Positions 19,016-28,214 of a DNA stretch of 64,000 bases are shown here, in pieces. A model generated the notes under the pieces. The model had not been told where the DNA came from. It made no database searches and worked only from the letters and a program-made list of their open reading frames with translations. The stretch covers positions 1 to 64,000 of the forward strand of contig NZ_JACHJI010000005.1 in assembly GCF_014203535.1 (NCBI RefSeq). Direction: 5' to 3'. This DNA is from Streptomyces griseomycini (lineage in GTDB: Bacteria; Actinomycetota; Actinomycetes; Streptomycetales; Streptomycetaceae). The first letter of the stretch is position 1. Every line of letters begins with the position of its first letter. The translations under genes were made by a program, and so were the position numbers.

Positions 19016-20674
19016 ATGACGGACGTTTCGAGCCAGGGCCCCGCTCCCGGCGACGAGCGCAAGGTACTCACCAACCGACAGGGCCACCCGGTCTACGACA
19101 ACCAGAACCAGCGCACGGTAGGCGCCCGCGGCCCGGCCACGCTGGAGAACTACCAGTTCCTGGAGAAGATCAGCCACTTCGACCGGGAACGCATCCCCGA
19201 GCGCGTGGTGCACGCCCGCGGCGTCACCGCCTACGGCTACTTCGAGGCGTACGGGAAGTGGGGCGACGAGCCGATCTCCCGCTACACCCGCGCCAAGCTC
19301 TTCCAGGAGGAGGGCAAGCGCACGGACCTGGCCGTCCGCTTCTCCACCGTCATCGGCGGACGCGACTCCTCCGAGGCCGCCCGCGACCCCCGCGGCTTCG
19401 CGGTGAAGTTCTACACCGAGGACGGCAACTGGGACCTCGTCGGCAACAACCTGGGCGTCTTCTTCATCCGGGACGCGATCAAGTTCCCGGACGTCATCCA
19501 CGCCCTCAAGCCCGACCCGGTCACCTTCGAACAGCAGCCGCGCCGCATCTTCGACTTCATGTCGCAGACGCCCGAGTGCATGCACATGCTGGTCAACCTG
19601 TTCAGCCCGCGCGGCATCCCGGCGGACTACCGCCACATGCAGGGCTTCGGCGTGAACACCTACAAGTGGGTCAACGCCGAGGGCGAGACCAAGCTGGTCA
19701 AGTACCACTGGATGCCCAAGCAGGGCGTCCGCAGCATGACCGCCGAGGACGCGGCGAACGTCCAGGCCGAGGGACTCGGCCACGCCACCAAGGACCTCTA
19801 CGAGGCGGTGGCGCGCGGCGAGTACCCGGAGTGGGAGCTGCTGGTCCAGATGATGGACGACCACGACCACCCGGAACTGGACTTCGACCCGCTGGACGAC
19901 ACCAAGACCTGGCCCGAGCAGGACTTCCCGCCGAAGCCGGTGGGCCGGATGGTGCTGAACCGGATGCCGGACAACTTCTTCGCCGAGAACGAGCAGATCT
20001 CCTTCGGCACGGGTGTCCTCGTCGACGGCCTGGACTTCTCCGACGACAAGATGCTCGTCGGCCGGACCTTCTCCTACAGCGACACCCAGCGCTACCGGGT
20101 CGGCCCGAACTACCTGCAACTGCCCGTCAACCAGGCCAAGAACGCCGAGGTGCGCACCAACCAGCGCGACGGCTTCATGACCTACCACCAGGACGGCGCG
20201 GGCGAGAACCCGCACGTCAACTACGAACCGTCGATCACCGGAGGCCTGCGGGAGGGCCAGTACCCGACGCACGACGAGCAGGGCCCGGAGATCCGGGGCC
20301 GGCTCACCCGCAAGCGCATCCCGCGCACCAACGACTACCTCCAGGCGGGCCAGCGGTACTGCCTGATGGAGGACTGGGAGCGCGACGACCTGGTGAAGAA
20401 CTTCGTCACCCTGATCTCCCAGTGCGACCGGGAGGTGCAGGAGCGCATGGTGTGGCACTTCCTGCTGGTGGAGAACGACCTCGGCCGCAGGGTCGGCGAG
20501 GGACTCGGGATCATGCCGGAGGACGTCGCCCACCTGGAACCGCTCGCGAGCCAGGACCTCACGGACGAGGACCGCAAGCGACTGGCCAACCTCGGCGACA
20601 ACCCGCCGCGCGACGTGGAGGGACTCACCATGACCCACTGCGTGCCCGACGAACGGCACGTGGTGACCCGATGA
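19016..20674 (+). CDS. Monofunctional haem catalase
   Basis: A 552-residue catalase converting H2O2 to water and oxygen. Landmarks: the catalytic His in [15 protein letters not shown], Asn in [13 protein letters not shown], the haem-ligand Tyr in [15 protein letters not shown] and NPHVNYEPS in the NADPH/immune-responsive region. Length fits small-subunit catalases with a slightly extended C-terminus. ATG at 19016 follows AAGGAG. No Fur-type regulator (catR) is adjacent. The stop is four bases from the convergent fructosamine kinase stop. Confidence 0.95.
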   Translation: MTDVSSQGPAPGDERKVLTNRQGHPVYDNQNQRTVGARGPATLENYQFLEKISHFDRERIPERVVHARGVTAYGYFEAYGKWGDEPISRYTRAKLFQEEGKRTDLAVRFSTVIGGRDSSEAARDPRGFAVKFYTEDGNWDLVGNNLGVFFIRDAIKFPDVIHALKPDPVTFEQQPRRIFDFMSQTPECMHMLVNLFSPRGIPADYRHMQGFGVNTYKWVNAEGETKLVKYHWMPKQGVRSMTAEDAANVQAEGLGHATKDLYEAVARGEYPEWELLVQMMDDHDHPELDFDPLDDTKTWPEQDFPPKPVGRMVLNRMPDNFFAENEQISFGTGVLVDGLDFSDDKMLVGRTFSYSDTQRYRVGPNYLQLPVNQAKNAEVRTNQRDGFMTYHQDGAGENPHVNYEPSITGGLREGQYPTHDEQGPEIRGRLTRKRIPRTNDYLQAGQRYCLMEDWERDDLVKNFVTLISQCDREVQERMVWHFLLVENDLGRRVGEGLGIMPEDVAHLEPLASQDLTDEDRKRLANLGDNPPRDVEGLTMTHCVPDERHVVTR

Positions 20675-20678
20675 GCGG

Positions 20679-21566
20679 TCATCCGGCCGCGACCGACCGC
20701 GCCGCGGCGAGCGCCTGCTCGGCGTAGCCGCGGCCGAACAGCACGGCGTGCACCAGCAGCGGGAACAGCTGGTGCACGCCGACGCGTGTCTCCCACCCGG
20801 CGGCGAGCGGCGCCGTCTGCCGGTAACCGTCCAGCACCGCGTCCAGATGGGGGCAGCCGAACAGGCGGAGCATCGCGAGGTCGGTCTCCCGGTGCCCGCC
20901 GTGCGCCGCCGGGTCGATCAGCCGGACGTGTCCGTCGGCGCCCCACAGCACATTGCCGTTCCACAGGTCGCCGTGCAGTCGCGCGGGCGGCTCGGCGGGC
21001 CCGGCGAGCTCCGGCAGCCGCGCGCAGACCCGCTCGACCACGCCCGCCTCGTCCGGGCGGACGGTGCCCCGGTCGACCGCCTCGCGCAGGTACGGCAGCA
21101 CCCGGTGCTCGGCGTACCAGCGGGGCCAGTCGCCGCCGGTGACGTTGCGCATCGGGGCGAGCCCGATGAACGCCTCCACCGGACCGCCCGGCGGCGGCGC
21201 CCCGAACGCGGGCGCGCCGGCGGCGTGCAGCCGGGCCAGCTCGCGGCCGAACCGGACCGCCGCCCGCTCACCGGGCCGCCCCCGGGCCACCCGGTCGACG
21301 ACCAGCCGGCGGGCGTCGTGACCGTGCACGGCCGGCACCCGCACCGTCCCCGTCTCCGCCAGCCAGCGCAGCCCCGCCGCCTCGGCCCGTACCGCGTCCG
21401 CGTCCTCGGCGCGCTTGACGATCACCACCCGGCCGTCGTCGAGAGCGACCTCGGTGAGCGAGCCGGACAGCGCGCGCTCACCGGTGACCGTACGTCCGGT
21501 GAACCGCGCCGCGACGGCCCCCGGCCCGTCGCCGTCCTGGGCCGCCGAACCGGGACGTACGGTCAT
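20679..21566 (-). CDS. Fructosamine/ketosamine-3-kinase family protein
   Basis: A 295-residue cytoplasmic kinase. Family members phosphorylate sugar adducts on amines, allowing deglycation. The catalytic loop LHGDLWNGNVLWG and the metal motif RLIDPAAHGGHRETDLAM are intact, and VIVKRAED carries the ATP Lys. FGRGYAEQALAAARS closes the fold. Bacterial members probably repair ribulosamines or erythrulosamines. Start ATG 21566; it converges on the catalase, in a block of stress-related genes. Confidence 0.88.
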   Translation of the reverse strand: MTVRPGSAAQDGDGPGAVAARFTGRTVTGERALSGSLTEVALDDGRVVIVKRAEDADAVRAEAAGLRWLAETGTVRVPAVHGHDARRLVVDRVARGRPGERAAVRFGRELARLHAAGAPAFGAPPPGGPVEAFIGLAPMRNVTGGDWPRWYAEHRVLPYLREAVDRGTVRPDEAGVVERVCARLPELAGPAEPPARLHGDLWNGNVLWGADGHVRLIDPAAHGGHRETDLAMLRLFGCPHLDAVLDGYRQTAPLAAGWETRVGVHQLFPLLVHAVLFGRGYAEQALAAARSVAAG

Positions 21567-21717
21567 GGGCGGGACTCCTCACCTGCGCGGACGGGACGGG
21601 CACGGCCCCAGGGTACGAGGCCCTCGCCCCCCACATGCGCCGCCGACCGGTCACGCGGGACGGTGAAAAACCCGCCGCCCGCCGATCGAACGGGACCGTC
21701 CCGGGGAGCACTCCGGT

Positions 21718-22041
21718 ATGACGAGTTCACCGTTCCAGCGCACCCTCACCCTGCCCGCCTCCGTGTGCGAGCAGGCCGTACAGCACCTGGAGCAGGCCGC
21801 CCGGCGCACCGTCGACGGAGCGGGGATCCCGCTGAAGGCGTTCCGCGCGGCCGCCGACAGCGACTACACCCTTCCGGTCTCCGTGGTGGAGCAGGCGGCG
21901 GGCTGCCTGCTGGTCCTGGCCACCGAGACCGCCCAGAGCGTAGGGCCCTCGGCCCTGCGCGCCACCATCGCCGTCGCCCTGCGCCTGCGCGACGCCGCCG
22001 AGGCGGTCCACCAGCCCGCGCTCACCACCCGGTTCTGGTGA
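21718..22041 (+). CDS. Hypothetical protein
   Basis: A 107-residue, mostly helical protein, MTSSPFQRTLTLPASVCEQA, with an internal echo: TLPASVCEQAVQHLEQAAR at about 10-28 and TLPVSVVEQAAGCLLVLATE at about 51-70 look like two copies of one helical unit. No signal peptide or membrane helix. Purine-rich GGGAGCAC ahead of the ATG. I do not recognise the family; the position in a stress block is the only hint. Confidence 0.55.
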   Translation: MTSSPFQRTLTLPASVCEQAVQHLEQAARRTVDGAGIPLKAFRAAADSDYTLPVSVVEQAAGCLLVLATETAQSVGPSALRATIAVALRLRDAAEAVHQPALTTRFW

Positions 22042-22114
22042 GGACGCCCACCGCCGTGTGTGGCGGCGGTGCCGGGGGGCACTCCGGCCGTACGGCGGCT
22101 GCCGGGGAGGTGTC

Positions 22115-22603
22115 ATGACGGCGCAGGTATCCGGTCACGACGGGGGCGAGGCGCCCCCGGGCGGCTACGCCGCGCTCGCCACCACGTTCGCGGCGGGCGT
22201 CGGCCTGTCCGCGGTGGTGGTCCGGCTCCGCGGGGTGCGGCTGCCCGGGACGGTGCCGCCGTGGGACCTCGTCCTGCCGGCGACGGCGACGCTCAAGGGG
22301 TCCCGGCCGCCGTCCAAGGACAGGATCACCAGCTTCCTCCGGGCGCCGTTCACCCGCCGGGAGAGGGGGGCCGGGGCCGGTGAGGTGATGGACGCGTCCC
22401 GCCGGAACGGGGCGCGCCGGGCCGTGGGCGACCTGGTGACCTGCCCCTCCTGCACCTCCGCCTGGGTGGCAGGCGGCCTGGTCGGTCACCACGCCTGCGC
22501 GCCGAGGGCGGCCCGCCTGCTCTGCGCCGGCCTGACCGCCGTCACGGCGGCGGACCGGCTCCAGTACGCCTGGAGCCGGACGGAGCAGTCCGCGGAGGGC
22601 TGA
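22115..22603 (+). CDS. DUF1360 family protein
   Basis: A 162-residue protein. The first helix GYAALATTFAAGVGLSAVVV may be membrane-inserted; SRPPSKDRITSFLRAPFTR then ARRAVGDLVTCPSCTSAWVAGG is the DUF1360 core, known from Bacillus spore-related and other bacteria, function unknown. The CPSC pair could bind metal. ATG at 22115 after GGGGAGGTG. It is in line with the DoxX and hemerythrin genes downstream. Confidence 0.75.
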   Translation: MTAQVSGHDGGEAPPGGYAALATTFAAGVGLSAVVVRLRGVRLPGTVPPWDLVLPATATLKGSRPPSKDRITSFLRAPFTRRERGAGAGEVMDASRRNGARRAVGDLVTCPSCTSAWVAGGLVGHHACAPRAARLLCAGLTAVTAADRLQYAWSRTEQSAEG

Positions 22604-22684
22604 ACGGACCGGGCCCGCGCCACCGGCATCCCCGCCCGCATTCCCCACCCATCCGCAGCACCACCGACACCCCCAGGAGAAGGC

Positions 22685-23218
22685 ATGAGTCTGTTGCGCG
22701 TCGTCGGCCGCCCGATGCTGGCCTCGATGTTCCTCGCGGGCGGGCTGGAGTCCGTCCGCAATCCCCGGGAGGTCGCCCCGGCCGCCGAGCCCGTCGTGCG
22801 GCCCCTCGTCGACCGCGTCCCGGTGCTGCCGGACAGCACCGAGCAGGCCGTACGGCTGAGCGGCGCCGTCCAGATCGCGGCCGGGCTGCTGCTGGCCGTC
22901 GGGCGCATGCCCCGCCCCGCCGCGCTCGCGCTCGCCGCCACGCTCGTGCCCACGACGCTCGCGGGCCACCGCTTCTGGGAGGAGGAGGACCCGGGCCGAC
23001 GGGCCCAGCAGCGCATCCACTTCCTGAAGAACCTGTCGATGCTCGGCGGTCTGCTGATCGCCGCCGACGACACCGGTGCCGCCCCCTCGCTGCTGTGGCG
23101 GAGCCGGCACGCCGCCCACGACCTGCGCCGCGACGCCCGCCTCGTCCAGCGGTCCCTCCGGGCCGGGGCCCGCCCCGCCTCGGCGGTCGGCCGGGTCCGG
23201 GCCGCGCTGCCCCGCTGA
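22685..23218 (+). CDS. DoxX-family membrane protein
   Basis: A 177-residue integral membrane protein with about four helices in the first 130 residues (MLASMFLAGGLESVRNP, AVQIAAGLLLAVGRM, AALALAATLVPTTLAGH, HFLKNLSMLGGLLIAAD). HRFWEEEDPGRRAQQRIHFLKN is the family's conserved loop. DoxX proteins couple to thiosulfate oxidation or to superoxide stress complexes. ATG after AGGAGAAGGC. The C-terminal 50 residues are Arg-rich and soluble. Confidence 0.85.
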   Translation: MSLLRVVGRPMLASMFLAGGLESVRNPREVAPAAEPVVRPLVDRVPVLPDSTEQAVRLSGAVQIAAGLLLAVGRMPRPAALALAATLVPTTLAGHRFWEEEDPGRRAQQRIHFLKNLSMLGGLLIAADDTGAAPSLLWRSRHAAHDLRRDARLVQRSLRAGARPASAVGRVRAALPR

Positions 23219-23306
23219 CGTCCCGCCGCGTTAGCCCTCCGGGGTCCGGGGGACCCGGGTCCGGGTGGGCCCGGCCGGGTGCCACCACGTACCGGAGGTG
23301 AAGAGC

Positions 23307-23870
23307 ATGGGACACGGCGGGAACGTCATCGACGAACTGGTGACCGATCACCGGGAGGTCGAGGAACTCTTCGGCAAGATCGAGGCGCTGCCCTCCGGCC
23401 ACAAGGACCGCAAGACGTACGCGGACCAGGCCACGATCGAGTTGATCAGGCACTCGGTGGCCGAGGAGGAGTACCTCTACCCGGCCGTGCGCGAGCACGT
23501 GGACAACGGCGACGCCCTGGCCGACCGGGAGCTCCAGGACCACGCCGAGGCCGAGCGGATCATGAAGGACCTGGAGGGCTGCGACGCGGGCGACGCCGAG
23601 TTCGACCGGCTCATCGGCATGCTGATGAGCGAGATCCGCGAACACATCGCCGACGAGGAGCAGAACCTGTTCCCGATGCTGCGCGCCTCCTGTTCCCCGG
23701 ACAAGCTCGACCAGCTCGGTGACAAGGTCCGGCAGGCCAAGAAGACGGCTCCGACCCGGCCGCACCCGGCAGCCCCGGACAAGCCCCCGGCGAACAAGCT
23801 GCTGGCACCCGGGGCCGGCATGGTCGACCGGATCCGCGACGCGCTGAGCGGACGCGGCAAGCTCGACTGA
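23307..23870 (+). CDS. Hemerythrin-domain protein
   Basis: A 187-residue cytoplasmic protein with an HHE-type four-helix bundle. Di-iron ligands appear in order: LVTDHREVEELF, LIRHSVAEEEYLYPAV, LQDHAEAERIM and IREHIADEEQNLFPML. Such proteins bind O2, NO or iron. The C-terminal 50 residues are Pro/Lys-rich and end with a short helix. GGAGGTGAAGAGC precedes the ATG at 23307. A very strong hairpin follows, so this ends the transcript that may start at DUF1360. Confidence 0.9.
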   Translation: MGHGGNVIDELVTDHREVEELFGKIEALPSGHKDRKTYADQATIELIRHSVAEEEYLYPAVREHVDNGDALADRELQDHAEAERIMKDLEGCDAGDAEFDRLIGMLMSEIREHIADEEQNLFPMLRASCSPDKLDQLGDKVRQAKKTAPTRPHPAAPDKPPANKLLAPGAGMVDRIRDALSGRGKLD

Positions 23871-23934
23871 CACGACCCGGACACACGTGGCCCGGGACAC
23901 ACGAGCCGGGACGCCGGCCGGCACATCGGACATC

Positions 23935-23974
23935 GGGGAAGGGGCCCGTCGCTTCGGCGACGGGCCCCTTCCCC
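23935..23974 (+). terminator. Strong hairpin terminator with TTCG loop
   Basis: A perfect 18-bp stem (GGGGAAGGGGCCCGTCGC and its complement) capped by TTCG, an unusually stable tetraloop, 64 bases beyond the hemerythrin stop. No T-tract follows. Confidence 0.85.
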
Positions 23975-24223
23975 GTGCCCTCGCCGCCCCCGGGCCCGGC
24001 TACTGTGTCCAACCCCACTCACCGCCCAAGTCCCCGGCACGACGGCGTATTTGATGCGCACGCCACAGTGACGCCAGGGCGTTCGGAACCGACTCGGCGG
24101 TCCCTTCTGCCACGATGGTCCGCGCCCTGTCCCGGTGACGGGAGCCGCCGCGCAGCGCAGCCGGCGTTCCGCTTCCCGCACCCTCCCCGCAGAGTCCTCC
24201 GACTCGTCTCCGAGTAGCGCACT
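23975..24223. other. MFS exporter upstream region
   Basis: About 250 bases with no gene and no promoter that I can place with confidence. Confidence 0.3.
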
Positions 24224-25564
24224 GTGTCTTCCTCGCCCACCCCTGCCCAGTCCACCCCTGCGCCGGTGCCCGCCGCCCCGGCCGCGTCACGCTCGCCCTG
24301 GCGGTCGCTGAGGCACCGCAGCATGCGCTGGTGGTCCGTCGCGAACTTCGTGTCCAACGCCGGTACGTGGATGCAGCTCACGGTCCAGAACCTGCTGGTC
24401 CTCCAGATCACCGGATCCGCCGCCGCGACGGGTCTGTCCATGTCCGTCCAGGCCGCGCCGGCCCTGCTCATGAGCGTCCTCGGCGGCGCGGCGGTCGACC
24501 GGTGGCCGCGGAAGCTGACGGCCGCCGTCAGCCAGGCGCTGCTCGCCGCCATCGCGTTCACCACGGCCGTCCTGGTGGCGCTGGACCGGCTCGACATGAC
24601 GTCCCTGATGGCGCTGGCCGCCGTCACCGGCATGGTCGCCACCGTCGACAACCCGGCCTGCGCCCTGCTGGGCAACGACCTCGTCCCGGCCGAGGACGTG
24701 CCCTCCGCCATCGGAGTGGGCGCGCTGGTGTTCAACGCGGGCCGGCTCGCGGGCGCCGCGCTCGCCGGGGTGACGGTCGGGTTCCTCGGCACCTCCGCCG
24801 CGTACTTCGCCAACGGGTTCTCCTTCCTCTTCGTGACCGCGGTCATCCCGTTCCTGCGCCCGGCGCCGGGCGCGGCCCGGCGCGTCGCCCGGGAGGGCGA
24901 GCGCCCGAAGCAGGACATGAGCGTGCGGGAGGGGCTGGCCTTCTTCGCGCGCCGGCCGCGCCTGCTCGCCCTCGCCGGGGTCACCGGGATCAGCGCGGTC
25001 TTCGGCCGCAACTACGGGCTCACGCTCGCCGTCCTGGTCACCGGGCCGCTCGCGGGCGGCGCCGGGGCGTTCGGCACCGTGTCCACCGTCCTCGCCGTCG
25101 GCGGGATCATCGGCGCGGTGCTCGGCGCGCGGCTGCGCAGGCCGTCCGTGCGCCTCGTCGGCGTGCTGGCGGCGGCGGGCGCGCTGCTGCAGGTGGTGGC
25201 GGGGCTGTCCCCGTCGCTGGCCGTGCTGCTGGCGCTCGTCCTGCCCATGGCCGTCGTCGAGTCCGTCTCGGACACCGCCGGAACGGCCGTCCTGCAGACC
25301 GACCCGCCCGCCCACCTGCGCGGACGCGTGCTCGGCGTCTGGAGCAGCATCGGCACCGTGTGGAGCCTGGGCGGCCCGCCCGCCCTCGGCCTCCTCATGG
25401 AGCTGGCCGGACCGCGCGGCGCCCTGATCAGCGGTGGACTGGTCATCGCCGGGGCGATCGGAGCGGGCCACCTGCTGCGGGCCCGGCGTACCACCACGCC
25501 GGTGGCGCTGCGGGCGGGGGAGGGCGGCCTGACCGGCCGTGCCGCACTGGAGACGGTCGCCTGA
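24224..25564 (+). CDS. MFS exporter (MFS_3/enterobactin-exporter-like)
   Basis: A 446-residue transporter with about 12 membrane helices, beginning near residue 40 (WWSVANFVSNAGTWMQLTVQNLLVLQ cut at its helices). The loop GGAAVDRWPRKLT is the motif-A-like segment between helices 2 and 3. MFS_3 members are drug or siderophore exporters. The GTG at 24224 has no good ribosome site, so the true start may differ by some codons. It stands alone and converges with the HldE-like gene. Confidence 0.82.
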   Translation: MSSSPTPAQSTPAPVPAAPAASRSPWRSLRHRSMRWWSVANFVSNAGTWMQLTVQNLLVLQITGSAAATGLSMSVQAAPALLMSVLGGAAVDRWPRKLTAAVSQALLAAIAFTTAVLVALDRLDMTSLMALAAVTGMVATVDNPACALLGNDLVPAEDVPSAIGVGALVFNAGRLAGAALAGVTVGFLGTSAAYFANGFSFLFVTAVIPFLRPAPGAARRVAREGERPKQDMSVREGLAFFARRPRLLALAGVTGISAVFGRNYGLTLAVLVTGPLAGGAGAFGTVSTVLAVGGIIGAVLGARLRRPSVRLVGVLAAAGALLQVVAGLSPSLAVLLALVLPMAVVESVSDTAGTAVLQTDPPAHLRGRVLGVWSSIGTVWSLGGPPALGLLMELAGPRGALISGGLVIAGAIGAGHLLRARRTTTPVALRAGEGGLTGRAALETVA

Positions 25565-25602
25565 CCCGCTCGGGGCCGCCCCGGCCCCGCCCACCGGGCG
25601 AC

Positions 25603-25647
25603 CGGGCCCGCCGCCGTCCGTCCGCGCCGACGGCCGGGGCGGGCCCG
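25603..25647. terminator. Bidirectional hairpin between convergent genes
   Basis: CGGGCCCGCC at 25603 pairs with GGCGGGCCCG at 25638, with a GC-rich inner loop that can fold again. Its position between the ends of two convergent genes supports a terminator. Confidence 0.5.
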
Positions 25648-25672
25648 TCCCGTTCCACGGCCCGGGGCCCGG

Positions 25673-27079
25673 TCAGGAACCCGAGGCCTTCAGGGCCACC
25701 GTCGCGGCCTTCGCCGCCCTGCGGGCCAGGAGGGTCGTCGAGCGGCCGTCGAGGTAGGGCAGGACGACCGCCTGACCGCCCCAGGTGCGCAGCAGCGCCG
25801 CCTCCGGCAGGTCCCGCACGGAGTAGTCCCCGCCCTTGACCCACACGTCGGGACGCAGCCGCGCCAGCACCGCCTCGGGCGTGTCCTCCTCGAAGACCAC
25901 GACCGCGTCCACGCTGCCCAGCGCGGCCAGCACCCTGGCCCGGTCCGCCGCCGGGTTGAGCGGGCGGCCCGGCCCCTTGCGGCGGGCGACGGAGGCGTCG
26001 GAGTTGAGGCACACGATCAGGCAGTCGCCGATCCGCCGGGCGCTCTCCAGCAGGCCGACGTGGCCGGCGTGCACCAGGTCGAAGCAGCCGCCGGCGGCGA
26101 CCACGGTGCCGCCGCGGGCCCGGACGACCTCCGCCAGCTCGAACGCGTCGGCCGCGGGATCCCCCGCGGGACCGGGACCGGTCCGCGGCCGCCACAGCTC
26201 CGGGTTCCCCGCCCCGCCCGCCGAGACGAAGGCGGCGGCCTCGGCGACCGCCCGTTGCAGCGCCTCCTCGGGAAGCAGGCCGTCGGCGAGCGCCGCGGCC
26301 GTCGTCGCGGCGAAGCAGTCGCCCGCGCCGCACGGATCCCCCTCCGCCCGGAACGGGGCCGGGACCAGCATCGGCGTCCCCCCGCCGGGCCGGGTCAGCA
26401 GCACCCCGCGGTCGCCGAGCGTGACGGCGACGCCCGCCGCCCGCCAGCGCACCGCCAGCTCGGCCCCCCGCTCGGCGTACGCGCCCAGCGAGGACCCCCC
26501 GGCACCGGGGCACAGGGCCATCGCCTCCGCGGCGTTGGGGGTGACGATGCGCGCCCCGGGCACGGGCGGATCGCCCCTGGGATGCGGGTCCCACACCAGG
26601 GGGGCGCGCCGGGCCACGTCCTGGAGGTGCGCCCGCACGGCCCCGGCGGTGTGCCGCCCGTAGTCCGCGACGAGGACGGCCCGTGCGCCCGCCAGCGCCT
26701 CCCGCACCGCCTCGCCCGGTTCGCCGGGGGTGCCGCCGCCCCGGTCGATGCGCACCACGGGCCGCCCGCCCGCCAGCACCCGGGTCTTCACCGGCAGCGT
26801 GCCGTGCAGCGGGAGCTCCAGCAGCCGGACCCGGCCGCTCAGGCCCCGGCGTACGGCCTCGCTGGCCGGATCGTCGCCGAGCGCGGTCACCAGGACCACG
26901 TCCCGGCCGCCGCGGGCCGCGAGCGCGGCGGCCAGCCCGGCGCCGCCCGGGTGCCGGCGGTCGGCGGTGACGTCGACGACCGGGGCGGGGGCGTCCGGGG
27001 CCAGCCGGGTGGCGACCCCCTCGATGTCCTCGTCGAGCAGCACGTCGCCCACCACGGCGAGGGGTGCGGGTCCGGTCAC
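25673..27079 (-). CDS. HldE-like bifunctional sugar kinase/nucleotidyltransferase
   Basis: A 468-residue two-domain enzyme. The N-terminal PfkB/ribokinase domain (1-310) has HPGGAGLAAALAARGG and the catalytic GAGDCFAATTAAA. The C-terminal domain (320-468) is a nucleotidyltransferase with CFDLVHAGHVGLLESAR and KGGDYSV. This is the arrangement of HldE (RfaE), which phosphorylates heptose-7-phosphate at C1 and activates it with a nucleotide. In Gram-positive bacteria it implies a nucleotide-heptose for glycosylation. GTG at 27079 with GGGAGGACGTC. Last gene of a four-gene operon. Confidence 0.85.
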   Translation of the reverse strand: MTGPAPLAVVGDVLLDEDIEGVATRLAPDAPAPVVDVTADRRHPGGAGLAAALAARGGRDVVLVTALGDDPASEAVRRGLSGRVRLLELPLHGTLPVKTRVLAGGRPVVRIDRGGGTPGEPGEAVREALAGARAVLVADYGRHTAGAVRAHLQDVARRAPLVWDPHPRGDPPVPGARIVTPNAAEAMALCPGAGGSSLGAYAERGAELAVRWRAAGVAVTLGDRGVLLTRPGGGTPMLVPAPFRAEGDPCGAGDCFAATTAAALADGLLPEEALQRAVAEAAAFVSAGGAGNPELWRPRTGPGPAGDPAADAFELAEVVRARGGTVVAAGGCFDLVHAGHVGLLESARRIGDCLIVCLNSDASVARRKGPGRPLNPAADRARVLAALGSVDAVVVFEEDTPEAVLARLRPDVWVKGGDYSVRDLPEAALLRTWGGQAVVLPYLDGRSTTLLARRAAKAATVALKASGS

Positions 27080-27146
27080 GACGTCCTCCCGGGGGTGGCC
27101 GCCGCGCGCCGCGCGGGGGGAGCAGCGCCGAACAGGCCGGTGCGGG

Positions 27147-28214
27147 TCATGACCGCAGCCGTTGCCCGGCCGCCGGGCGGTGCGCGGGCGCCGGACTCCC
27201 GGACCGGCGCGGGGCGCGGGGCGGCGCGGCGCGGTGGACGAGCTGTCCGCGCAGCCAGTGCCAGGCCGCGGCGGGCGGGACGAGCACGCTGGTGAGCACC
27301 ATGGTGGCGATCTCCTCCGGGGTGCGCGGCCCCGGCAGGATCCGGGCGAGGGCGAACTCGGCGGTCCCCGCCAGCCACCCGGCGGCGCACGCCGCCGCGG
27401 CGCGCGGCCGGCCGGACAGGGCGCAGCCCACGGCCGCCAGACCGGCCGACGTCACCGCCAGGTGCGCCGGCAGACGTCCCCGGGGGGCCTCGGCCCGGCG
27501 CCACCAGCCGCGTCCGTGCAACCGGGTCATCAGCACGTCGTCGGCGTTGCCCGCCTGGAGCCGGACGGAGATCCAGCGCCCGGCCGGCCGCACCGGATGC
27601 GTGGTGGTGCGGCGGCCCTCGGCCAGCGTCCACCCGGCGTCGAGCACCCGCAGGGCGAGGTCGGCGTCCTCCCGGAACGCCCGCCGGAACCGTTCGTCGA
27701 AACCGCCGACGGCCTCCAGCACCCGACGCCGGTACGCCATGTCGGCGGTGATCCAGCGGGCGCCGGCGAGACCGGCGGTGTTGCGTTCCCAGTCGGTGGG
27801 CCGGCGGTGCGGGGGCAGCGGCACCTCGATCCGGGCGGCGATCCCGGCGGTCGCGACACTCGCCCCGGCCAGGTCGAGGGCCAGGTCGTCGGCCCAGATG
27901 GGGCCGGGGACCACGTCGTCGTCGAGGAAGACGATCCACGGCACGTCCCCGGCCGCCCGCCACCCGGCGTTGCGCGCGGCGGCCGGCCCGCGCGCCCCGC
28001 CGGGCACGACGAGGGTGCGCGAGCGCAGCGACGGCGGGACGGCGGCGGTCAGCGGCGCACCGGCGGGGTCCGGGCGGTCGTCGACGACCACGACCCGGGA
28101 CGGGCCGGGCCCCTCGGCCTCGGCCAGCGCCCGCAGGCACACCCCGAGGCCGGGCCGGCCGAGCGTCGGCACCACCACCGCGTACTCCCCGCTCGGGGCG
28201 GCGGGCCCGCTCAT
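27147..28214 (-). CDS. Family 2 glycosyltransferase
   Basis: A 355-residue GT-A fold transferase. VVVPTLGRPGLGVCLRALAE opens the nucleotide-sugar fold; IVFLDDDVVPGPIW holds the metal-binding DxD; GGFDERFRRAFREDADLALRV is the acceptor/catalytic ED segment. Two hydrophobic stretches (about 245-300) may anchor it to the membrane. Its ATG overlaps the upstream stop by ATGA, so it is coupled to the carbamoyltransferase. The sugar is probably that made by the flanking genes. Confidence 0.88.
   Translation of the reverse strand: MSGPAAPSGEYAVVVPTLGRPGLGVCLRALAEAEGPGPSRVVVVDDRPDPAGAPLTAAVPPSLRSRTLVVPGGARGPAAARNAGWRAAGDVPWIVFLDDDVVPGPIWADDLALDLAGASVATAGIAARIEVPLPPHRRPTDWERNTAGLAGARWITADMAYRRRVLEAVGGFDERFRRAFREDADLALRVLDAGWTLAEGRRTTTHPVRPAGRWISVRLQAGNADDVLMTRLHGRGWWRRAEAPRGRLPAHLAVTSAGLAAVGCALSGRPRAAAACAAGWLAGTAEFALARILPGPRTPEEIATMVLTSVLVPPAAAWHWLRGQLVHRAAPPRAPRRSGSPAPAHRPAAGQRLRS

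Noticed and set aside
18485..20659. 724-codon open frame antisense to catalase
   Set aside because: Shadow of third-position GC bias on the opposite strand of a well-defined catalase gene.
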